Assembly (NCBI GenBank): GCA_900556605.1
Contig: USPC01000021.1
Location: forward strand, 1 to 6,441
Direction of reading: 5' to 3'
Length of the DNA: 6,441 bases
Source: an uncultured Collinsella sp.
GTDB lineage: Bacteria > Actinomycetota > Coriobacteriia > Coriobacteriales > Coriobacteriaceae
This document shows positions 1 to 4,476 of the stretch, in pieces (position 1 is the first letter of the stretch; every line of letters begins with the position of its first letter). The notes under the pieces are model-generated. The model was not told the DNA's origin and searched no databases. It was given only the letters and a program-made list of their open reading frames with translations. The position numbers were made by a program, and so were the translations under genes.

Positions 1-115
1 ACTGCGGGAATGGCCTATCCGCTCAATGTGTTCGGCTGAGATCGGAAATCAACCAGTCTTCCTGCAATTTCGAACATGTGGCCTATAACAATTAGGGCCG
101 ATTTTACTCGTTAAC
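1..115. other. Left-edge non-coding stretch, possibly the end of an upstream gene
   Basis: No gene can be supported here. In frame 1 the first 12 codons read TAGMAYPLNVFG and end at TGA 37-39, which could be the C-terminus of a plus-strand gene cut by the window edge, but 12 codons cannot establish that. TGGCCTAT occurs twice (11-18 and 79-86). An imperfect dyad GGCCTA/TAGGGCC lies at about 80-99 and is followed by GATTTTA, so it might be a weak terminator for an upstream gene. The stretch is more AT-rich than the genes that follow, as expected of intergenic DNA. Confidence 0.3.
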
Positions 116-214
116 TGTTACAGATTGAGACGTTTGTGAGCCGTGTCGACCGTTTGTCTCGATCTGTAACACGTAGAGGAAGATTTGCCCTGTAGATGTT
201 ACAGACCGAGACAA
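116..214. repeat. Three copies of a 16-18 bp motif (A direct, B inverted, C direct)
   Basis: Copy A (116-131, +) reads TGTTACAGATTGAGAC. Copy B (154-171, minus strand) reads TGTTACAGATCGAGACAA. Copy C (197-214, +) reads TGTTACAGACCGAGACAA. A and B differ at one of 16 positions, and that difference would be a G.U pair in RNA. B and C match at 17 of 18. B is complementary to both A and C, so a transcript across the block could fold as A:B or B:C but not both. As DNA, three near-identical sites suggest binding sites for a regulator. They lie upstream of the -10 box at 279. CGTTTGT is also repeated 20 bp apart (131-137 and 151-157). The similarity is seen directly; the function is inferred. Confidence 0.75.
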
Positions 215-278
215 TCAGCCGGACCCGCCGCGTCCGCCTCGTCATCTGTGGTTTACGTGGGGGCATACGGAGTGCGGG

Positions 279-284
279 TATACT
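279..284 (+). promoter_or_regulatory. Candidate -10 box for the helicase gene
   Basis: TATACT at 279-284 is a good sigma-A-type -10 hexamer. The best -35-like hexamer nearby, TTTACG at 252-257, is 21 bp upstream, which is longer than the usual 16-18 bp, so the promoter may be weak or need an activator. The three motif copies end 64 bp upstream of this box. Transcription would start near 291 and give a leader of about 190 nt. Confidence 0.45.
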
Positions 285-290
285 AACCGG

Positions 291-483
291 CGGCGAATCT
301 GCTCCATCGCTTAGAGCTGCTGCGTCTGGACGGCGCGTGATAGGGCTGCCAAAGCGATCGCCAGCGTGCTGAGCAACGTCCTCTCTGTGCGCACCTGTTT
401 TTGTATGTATTAGCGCACTACCAAGCACGCCCGCGCGGCCGCATGCCGTGCCCATAACGCGTGCAGATAAGGAACAACAACAT
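291..483 (+). other. Long 5' leader of the helicase gene
   Basis: No reading frame in this stretch looks like a real gene. It contains an inverted repeat GTGCGC (387-392) and GCGCAC (413-418) around a T-rich 20-nt loop, and the left arm is part of the octamer palindrome GTGCGCAC (387-394). Long structured leaders are known for cold-induced DEAD-box helicase genes such as E. coli deaD/csdA, where they affect mRNA stability and translation. Similar control here is an inference resting on the assumed start site near 291. Confidence 0.35.
468..474 (+). promoter_or_regulatory. Ribosome binding site that sets the helicase start
   Basis: TAAGGAA ends 9 bases before the ATG at 484 and is followed by an A/C-rich, unstructured spacer. 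The in-frame GTG 36 bases further upstream (448) is preceded only by GC-rich sequence with no Shine-Dalgarno match, so 484 is the better start. Confidence 0.7.
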
Positions 484-2727
484 ATGCGTAATTCTGTATC
501 CGACGTCACGGACGCCGAGATTCTGGACGAGACCCGCGAGGCCATGACCCAGGCTGCCTTCGATGCCGCCGATGAGGCCAATGCTGCCCAGGCCGTCGAG
601 TCCGCTACCGAGAGCCTGCCCGCCTTTGACGAGCTGGGCCTCTCCGACGAGATGCTTCGTGCTATCGAGAACCTGGGCTACACGGCGCCGACGCCCGTGC
701 AGGCCGGCTCCATCCCCGTGGTGCTCGAGGGCCGCGACCTGCTTGCCGCCGCTCAGACCGGCACCGGCAAGACGGCCGCCTTTTTGCTGCCGACCATGAA
801 CAATCTGGAGCACATCGCTCCTCCCAAACCCGTGCGCGAGCGCGGCGGCCGCAACCGTCGTCGCGGTGCTAAAAAGCCCGAGGGCAACGGTCGCGGCCCC
901 GTGATGCTCGTCATCACCCCTACGCGCGAGCTTGCCCAGCAAATCGACGAGGTCGCAAGCAAAATCGCCGACGTCACCGGCCATGTTGCCGTGACCGTCG
1001 TGGGCGGCGTGAGCTACAAGCCGCAGACCGCGGCACTTAAGTACGGCTGCGACATCCTGGTCGCAACGCCGGGCCGTCTGGTCGATCTGATCGAGCAGGG
1101 CGCCTGCCACCTGGACGAGGTTAAGGTCCTGGTGCTCGACGAGGCCGACCGTATGCTCGACATGGGCTTTTTGCCCGCCGTCCGGCGCATTGTGCGCGAG
1201 ACGCCGGCCGAGCGTCAGACGCTGCTGTTCTCGGCGACCCTCGACGAGGAGGCCGTGGGCGAGATCACCGACCTGGTGAGCGACCCGGCCCGCGTGGAGA
1301 TCGCACCTGCCACGTCGACCGCCGACACCGTCGACCAGTTTGTGTTCCCGGTGTCCATCGAGGCCAAGAATAACCTGTTGCCCGAGTTCCTCAAAAAGGA
1401 GGGCCCGGAGCGCACCATCGTCTTTATGCGTACCAAGCACCGCGCCGACAGCTGCTGCCGTCGTCTGGAGCGCAAGGGCATCAAGGCCGCCGCGATTCAC
1501 GGCAACCGCAGCCAGGCCCAGCGCGAGCGTGCCCTTTCGGCCTTCCGCGACGGCACCGTCGACGTGTTGGTGGCGACCGACGTGCTCGCCCGCGGCATCG
1601 ACATCAGCGACGTGCGCTACGTCGTGAACTTTGACGTGCCGGCCGAGCCGACCGACTACATCCACCGTATTGGCCGTACGGGTCGTGCCGGCGAGCTGGG
1701 CTGGGCCATCACGTTTGTGACCGAGCAGGATGTCGATGAGTTCTACGAGATCGAGAAGCTCATGGACAAGACCGCCGACATCTACGAGGCCGGCGACCTG
1801 CATGTGGGCCCCAATCCGCCCGCGGTTGACCCCGAGCGCGATCCTGCGGCCTTTAAGGTGAAGAAGAAGACCAAGCGCGGCAAGTCCAAGAGCAAGAAGA
1901 AGCTTGAGCAGGCGCGTCGCGACGGCAAACGCAACGGCGATGACTACGGCGATGTGGCCGGTCGTTCCAACCGCGGCCGCGACGAGCGTCGCGGCGACGG
2001 CGAGCGTCCGAGCCGTCCCAAGCGCGGCGGCAAGACCCGCGTGCGCGAAGGCGTTCAGGCTCGCGTGGACGAGGCTGTTGAGAGCGTGGCCCGCGAGGTG
2101 GCTGCCGAGGAGCGCGGCGGTGCTGTCGAGCAGGCCCCGCGTGGCAACCGTGCCGAGCGTCGTGCCAAGCAGTTCCAGGGCGAGGCACATCGCCGCCGCC
2201 GCGAGGACGAGGATCGCGGTGGCCGTCGTCGTGTCGAGCGCGAGGACGAGGGCCGCGGTTCGCGCGGTGGCAAGCGCGGTTCGGGCGACCGCCGTCGTTC
2301 CGGTCGTGATGACGAGCGCGGCGGCCGTGACGAGCGTCGCGGCGGCGAGGGTCGTGGTGAGCGTGCTGCCCGTGGCGGTGAGTCCCGTGGCGGCAAGCGC
2401 TTTGAAGAGCGCGGTAGCCGCGGCGGCGAGCGTCGCGAGGGTGCTCGCGGCAATGGCGGCCGCGGCGGCGCTGGTCGTTCTAACGAGTTGCGCGACCGTC
2501 GTGATCCGCGTGCCAGCCGCGATCGTCGCGATGACTGGCGCAACTACGACGATACCCGCGAAGAGCGTCGCGGCGGCTACCGTGGTGGTCGCGGCGGCAA
2601 CCAGGCCGGTTCCCGTGGCGGCCGCGCCGGCGGTCGCGATAACCGCGGCAGCTATGGCAACAGCCGTGGCGGCAAGCGTGGTAGCAGCTCCCGTCGTCCC
2701 GGTGACGGCGGCGGCAAGCGCAAGTAA
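484..2727 (+). CDS. DEAD-box ATP-dependent RNA helicase with a long RGG-rich tail
   Basis: An ATP-dependent RNA helicase of 747 residues, expected in the cytoplasm, that remodels RNA duplexes in ribosome assembly or mRNA decay. After an acidic Ala/Glu-rich N-terminus (about 1-46), every superfamily 2 motif is present: Q motif (F48, PTPVQ 69-73), Walker A AAQTGTGKT 89-97, Ia PTREL 146-150, GG 174-175, TPGR 195-198, DEAD 219-222, SAT 250-252, IVFMRT 312-317, ATDVLARGIDI 364-374 and HRIGRTGR 394-401. A basic insert (about 114-138) separates motifs I and Ia. From about 459 to the end lies a tail of nearly 290 residues, Lys-rich then Arg/Gly/Asp-rich, with 15 RGG triplets; such tails bind RNA non-specifically. 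The core most resembles the RhlE/DeaD group, but the subfamily cannot be fixed by eye. It stands alone with its own leader and terminator. The start at 484 is chosen by its ribosome binding site. The core family is certain. Confidence 0.96.
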   Translation: MRNSVSDVTDAEILDETREAMTQAAFDAADEANAAQAVESATESLPAFDELGLSDEMLRAIENLGYTAPTPVQAGSIPVVLEGRDLLAAAQTGTGKTAAFLLPTMNNLEHIAPPKPVRERGGRNRRRGAKKPEGNGRGPVMLVITPTRELAQQIDEVASKIADVTGHVAVTVVGGVSYKPQTAALKYGCDILVATPGRLVDLIEQGACHLDEVKVLVLDEADRMLDMGFLPAVRRIVRETPAERQTLLFSATLDEEAVGEITDLVSDPARVEIAPATSTADTVDQFVFPVSIEAKNNLLPEFLKKEGPERTIVFMRTKHRADSCCRRLERKGIKAAAIHGNRSQAQRERALSAFRDGTVDVLVATDVLARGIDISDVRYVVNFDVPAEPTDYIHRIGRTGRAGELGWAITFVTEQDVDEFYEIEKLMDKTADIYEAGDLHVGPNPPAVDPERDPAAFKVKKKTKRGKSKSKKKLEQARRDGKRNGDDYGDVAGRSNRGRDERRGDGERPSRPKRGGKTRVREGVQARVDEAVESVAREVAAEERGGAVEQAPRGNRAERRAKQFQGEAHRRRREDEDRGGRRRVEREDEGRGSRGGKRGSGDRRRSGRDDERGGRDERRGGEGRGERAARGGESRGGKRFEERGSRGGERREGARGNGGRGGAGRSNELRDRRDPRASRDRRDDWRNYDDTREERRGGYRGGRGGNQAGSRGGRAGGRDNRGSYGNSRGGKRGSSSRRPGDGGGKRK

Positions 2728-2733
2728 CATACG

Positions 2734-2755
2734 CGTCTCGCGGTAAGGCGAGGCG
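2734..2755 (+). other. Small hairpin after the helicase stop
   Basis: CGTCTCGC and GCGAGGCG can pair as 8 bp (one U.G) around the 6-nt loop GGTAAG. No T tract follows, so it is probably not a terminator by itself. It may protect the mRNA 3' end or assist the terminator that begins 7 bases downstream. Confidence 0.5.
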
Positions 2756-2761
2756 ACCAGA

Positions 2762-2795
2762 GGGCTCCGGGCATGTTTTTGCTCGGAGCCCTTTT
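2762..2795 (+). terminator. Intrinsic terminator of the helicase gene
   Basis: GGGCTCCGGGC (2762-2772) pairs with GCTCGGAGCCC (2781-2791) as an 11-bp GC-rich stem with one G.U pair and the 8-nt loop ATGTTTTT, followed by TTTT at 2792-2795. It starts 34 bases after the helicase stop codon. The T tract is short, but the stem is strong. The other strand lacks a T tract, so it should work in one direction only. Confidence 0.85.
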
Positions 2796-2824
2796 GTCCC
2801 CCGGGGCGCGCCGTGCATTTTCGG

Positions 2825-3056
2825 GAGTTTTCAGCAAGCCGGGGTGGCTGCATACGCGCCGGAAGCGCCTATTTGATCTCGCGGGACCCCTCGACGGGTG
2901 ATTCTGGACGAGCCCTTTACCGGACTAGATACCGCTGCGCGCGACGCATGCGCCGAAGTCGTGCTCGACTTGCTCGACGGTCGCATGCTGTTGCTTGCTA
3001 CGCACGATGCCGTCGACGCTCAGGCCCTCAATATCTCGGACATCATCACGCTCTAA
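2825..3056 (+). pseudogene. Decayed C-terminal fragment of an ABC-transporter ATPase
   Basis: From 2877 to the TAA at 3054-3056 one frame encodes 59 residues with a clear ABC ATPase C-terminal half: Walker B plus D-loop VILDEPFTGLD, then the H-loop LLLATHD, ending ISDIITL. Upstream the homology moves to another frame: codons from 2825 read EFSASRGGCIRAGSAYL and then ISRDPST, the same length and spacing as the family pattern ELSGGMxRRVALARAxL before Walker B. The change of frame near 2896 fits loss of two bases where an Arg codon would sit. The signature itself is eroded, and Walker A and the Q-loop are absent because no coding sequence precedes it back to the helicase terminator. The short end after the H-loop resembles NitT/TauT-type importer ATPases, but the subfamily is a guess. 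It could not bind ATP as it stands and has no evident start site. Confidence 0.7.
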
Positions 3057-3076
3057 ATACTTATTCAGCAACAAAA

Positions 3077-3108
3077 TGATCCGTTTTCCTCCGTCCCCAA
3101 GGGATCAG
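3077..3108 (+). repeat. 32-bp repeat, copy 1
   Basis: This 32-bp element begins TGATCCGTTTTCCTCC and ends GGGATCAG. It matches 3474-3505 at 31 of 32 positions, the only difference being A at 3100 against T at 3497. TGATCC and GGATCA at its ends form a 6-bp inverted repeat around a pyrimidine-rich centre. It starts 21 bases after the ABC-remnant stop codon and ends just before the antitoxin promoter. Such high identity in non-coding DNA points to a dispersed intergenic element or to recent duplication. Confidence 0.85.
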
Positions 3109-3111
3109 GTG

Positions 3112-3120
3112 TGCTATTCT
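3112..3120 (+). promoter_or_regulatory. Extended -10 promoter for the antitoxin gene
   Basis: TGCTATTCT fits the extended -10 pattern TGnTATAAT at TGn and five of six -10 positions. No good -35 lies upstream, where repeat copy 1 ends at 3108; extended -10 promoters can work without one. Transcription would begin near 3126, directly before or within the TAATAC dyad, giving a leader of about 145 nt. Confidence 0.5.
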
Positions 3121-3128
3121 ATCTGCGG

Positions 3129-3157
3129 GGTAATACTTAGGATTACCAAGTAATACC
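3129..3157. promoter_or_regulatory. Candidate operator: TAATAC dyad and direct repeat
   Basis: GGTAATACTT (3129-3138) and AAGTAATACC (3148-3157) form an inverted repeat with one mismatch around AGGATTACC. A second perfect dyad overlaps it: GGTAAT (3129-3134) with ATTACC (3142-3147). GTAATAC also occurs as a direct repeat exactly 20 bp apart (3130 and 3150), about two helical turns. RelB/DinJ-type antitoxins often repress their own promoters through dyads placed at the start site, so binding by the antitoxin encoded downstream is plausible but unproven. Confidence 0.45.
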
Positions 3158-3178
3158 AACGCCGTAGAAACAAACTCC

Positions 3179-3237
3179 AGATGCGGGCCAATCGGGCTGC
3201 CTTCACAGCCCGTCGCCCAGCCGCGTGGCCCGCATCT
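3179..3237 (+). ncRNA. Strongly structured leader RNA upstream of the antitoxin
   Basis: Two nested perfect inverted repeats are present. The outer arms are AGATGCGGGCCA (3179-3190) and TGGCCCGCATCT (3226-3237), 12 bp. The inner arms are CGGGCTG (3193-3199) and CAGCCCG (3206-3212), 7 bp around the loop CCTTCA. A 13-nt single-stranded stretch (3213-3225) lies on the 3' side between the stems. No T tract follows, so it is not a simple terminator. It ends 34 bases before the antitoxin ATG and leaves the ribosome binding site free. It matches no riboswitch family that I recognise. It could be a cis-acting leader, a processed small RNA or, as DNA, a cruciform-forming recombination site. Confidence 0.6.
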
Positions 3238-3271
3238 ATCCGCACCACCGTCGTTTCAAAAAGGAAGCGCC

Positions 3272-3472
3272 ATGGCAGAACACATGACCCCGGTTGTCGC
3301 GAAGGTCTTGCCCGAGGAAAAGGCGGCCTTCGCGGCGGCAACCCAGCTCGTAGGCACCACGCCGTCCAACGCCATCCGCATGTTTATCGCCGCGTTTAAT
3401 CGCTGCGGCACCTTTCCGTTCGACATTTCGCCCAGCGGGGCCTTTGGCACTGTGCCCGATTCTCATCAATAA
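3272..3472 (+). CDS. Orphan RelB/DinJ-family antitoxin-like protein
   Basis: A 66-residue protein resembling type II antitoxins of the RelB/DinJ family, which bind DNA as ribbon-helix-helix dimers and neutralise an RNase toxin. The pattern is a short strand (about residues 6-13), a helix (14-26), then TTPSNAIRMFIAAFNRCG leading into FPFDI (48-52), comparable to the LPFDL of E. coli DinJ. It is shorter than typical members (about 80-90 residues): only 14 residues follow FPFDI, so most of the toxin-binding end is missing. No RelE/YafQ-type toxin lies downstream; the next gene is a membrane protease. AAGGAAG (3261-3267) four bases before the ATG supports the start. The gene sits between two copies of a 32-bp repeat, its stop codon one base from copy 2. 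It may be a solitary regulator, an anti-addiction gene or the remnant of a lost toxin pair. Confidence 0.8.
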   Translation: MAEHMTPVVAKVLPEEKAAFAAATQLVGTTPSNAIRMFIAAFNRCGTFPFDISPSGAFGTVPDSHQ

Positions 3473-3473
3473 G

Positions 3474-3505
3474 TGATCCGTTTTCCTCCGTCCCCATGGG
3501 ATCAG
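3474..3505 (+). repeat. 32-bp repeat, copy 2
   Basis: This is the second copy of the element at 3077-3108, in the same orientation and 397 bp downstream. It begins one base after the antitoxin stop codon. Its single difference (T at 3497) creates an ATG at 3496 that is in frame with the protease gene. Together the copies bracket the antitoxin and its leader. Confidence 0.85.
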
Positions 3506-3520
3506 CTCTCTACCGAGTTG

Positions 3521-3529
3521 TGGTAGAAC
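3521..3529 (+). promoter_or_regulatory. Possible extended -10 promoter for the CPBP gene
   Basis: TGGTAGAAC matches the extended -10 pattern at TGn and four of six -10 positions. It lies 14 bases before the Shine-Dalgarno sequence. If used, the transcript would begin near 3536 with a leader of about 20 nt and would exclude the in-frame ATG at 3496. The match is moderate and no convincing -35 is visible. Confidence 0.3.
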
Positions 3530-3543
3530 TAGGGAACGGTTTT

Positions 3544-3550
3544 GAGGAGG
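3544..3550 (+). promoter_or_regulatory. Strong Shine-Dalgarno that sets the CPBP start
   Basis: GAGGAGG five bases before the ATG at 3556 is a near-ideal ribosome binding site. The alternative in-frame ATG at 3496 lies inside repeat copy 2 and has no purine-rich sequence upstream, only the pyrimidine-rich centre of the repeat. Confidence 0.85.
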
Positions 3551-3555
3551 TTGGC

Positions 3556-4476
3556 ATGCTCAATGCGATGGCGTGGGCGCTTGCATGTTTTGGCGTTGTC
3601 GCTGCCGATATAGCCCTGAGCGTGGTTCTGTTTTCGGTTCTCGATGCCGTATCGGTGCTGACGGGCTATCCGATCGACAATCTCGATATCCAATGGTTCC
3701 AGGCTGCCGCTCAGACGGCGTCGTTTTTGATGGCGCTGCTGTGGTGGCGTTATCTGTGGCCCCGCTCCTTCATGGCGCGCCGGCAAGGTGAACGTCCGCT
3801 CGGCGGGGGAGCAAGTGCTGCATGGAAGCGCATCGCTTGCGTTGTCGTGATTGGCCTTGCCCTGCAGGTGGTCGTTGGCTACGTGACCGACGCCGTGCTG
3901 TCGCTGTTGCCCGATGCCGCGGCCGACTACAGCGAGCTTGTCGAGGAAACAGGCATGGGCGACACGAGCTATCTGGCCGTCCTGACCACGGTGCTCGGCG
4001 CGCCGTTTTGCGAGGAACTGCTGGTGCGCGGTATCATTTTTGAGTTTTCGCTGCGCGCGTTTAATCCGCAGTGCCGCCCACTTTGGAAGCGCCGGCGTCG
4101 TGCGAGCGCGCAGGACGGAGCCATGGTGCCCTGGGCGGCCCCAAGCACGTGGGGTATCGCCGCGGCGATTGTGCTGCAGGCGGCAATCTTCGGTTTTATG
4201 CACATGAATTGGGTGCAGGGCTGCTATGCGGGCGCTGCCGGTCTCATTTTTGGCTGGGTGCTCGTGACGACCGGAAAGCTTCGCTATACGATCCTGCTGC
4301 ACTTTGCCTTTAACGCCGGGTCGTATCTCATGGGCCTGCTGTGGTTTGTGAACACGCCGCTCGACGTGGCGGTCACGGTCGCTATCGCCGGTGTCATCCT
4401 CGTTGAGGCGATGCGCTCACTGCGCCAATCGTGCCGACAGAGCGCCGCGACCACATCTACCGCATTTCCACGCTAG
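3556..4476 (+). CDS. CPBP-family intramembrane metalloprotease (CAAX protease/Abi type)
   Basis: A polytopic membrane protein of 306 residues in the CPBP family (Pfam PF02517), related to eukaryotic Rce1. All three family motifs are intact: EELLVR (EExxxR, 153-158), FGFMH (FxxxH, 212-216) and HFAFN (HxxxN, 249-253). The Glu and His residues form the active site within the membrane. About eight hydrophobic segments can be drawn, including 5-33, 47-68, 92-117 and the four around the motifs. A basic loop with KRRRR (about 177-181) follows the first motif helix and is probably cytoplasmic. Bacterial members process peptides or provide bacteriocin self-immunity; the substrate here is unknown and no bacteriocin gene is nearby. 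Starting at 3496 would add 20 residues encoded partly by the 32-bp repeat, which I reject. The gene follows the antitoxin by 83 bases but probably has its own promoter. Its stop overlaps that of the convergent gene. Confidence 0.9.
   Translation: MLNAMAWALACFGVVAADIALSVVLFSVLDAVSVLTGYPIDNLDIQWFQAAAQTASFLMALLWWRYLWPRSFMARRQGERPLGGGASAAWKRIACVVVIGLALQVVVGYVTDAVLSLLPDAAADYSELVEETGMGDTSYLAVLTTVLGAPFCEELLVRGIIFEFSLRAFNPQCRPLWKRRRRASAQDGAMVPWAAPSTWGIAAAIVLQAAIFGFMHMNWVQGCYAGAAGLIFGWVLVTTGKLRYTILLHFAFNAGSYLMGLLWFVNTPLDVAVTVAIAGVILVEAMRSLRQSCRQSAATTSTAFPR

Noticed and set aside
1..39. C-terminus of an upstream gene (12 codons to TGA)
   Set aside because: Too short to identify; other frames are also open here.
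448..483. GTG start giving the helicase 12 more residues
   Set aside because: No Shine-Dalgarno precedes the GTG, while TAAGGAA is well placed before the ATG at 484.
111..581. A 156-codon minus-strand frame at the left edge
   Set aside because: It runs antisense through the helicase start, its composition looks random, and its end coincides with the repeated motifs, which have a better non-coding explanation.
1904..2746. A 280-codon plus-strand frame inside the helicase tail
   Set aside because: It is an Ala/Val-rich shadow of the RGG tail in another frame, without a ribosome binding site.
418..2853. An 811-codon minus-strand frame covering the whole helicase gene
   Set aside because: The product is almost all Ala, Thr, Val, Leu and Gly and is the mirror of Arg/Gly/Asp-rich GC codons on the other strand. 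It has no recognisable domain, and the plus-strand frame has every DEAD-box motif.
2813..3079. An 88-codon small protein between the helicase and the repeat
   Set aside because: Only its first part aligns with ABC ATPase sequence, and after the frameshift near 2896 it is out of frame with the conserved Walker B, so it is part of a pseudogene.
3181..3399. A 72-codon plus-strand frame overlapping the antitoxin
   Set aside because: It starts inside the leader hairpin and runs out of frame through the antitoxin gene, with Arg-rich composition typical of a shadow.
3077..3505. CRISPR array
   Set aside because: There are only two copies, 397 bp apart, with a gene between them, and no cas genes.
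3473..3555. A toxin gene partner for the antitoxin
   Set aside because: The gap holds only the 32-bp repeat and the protease leader; no RelE/YafQ-like sequence appears in any frame.
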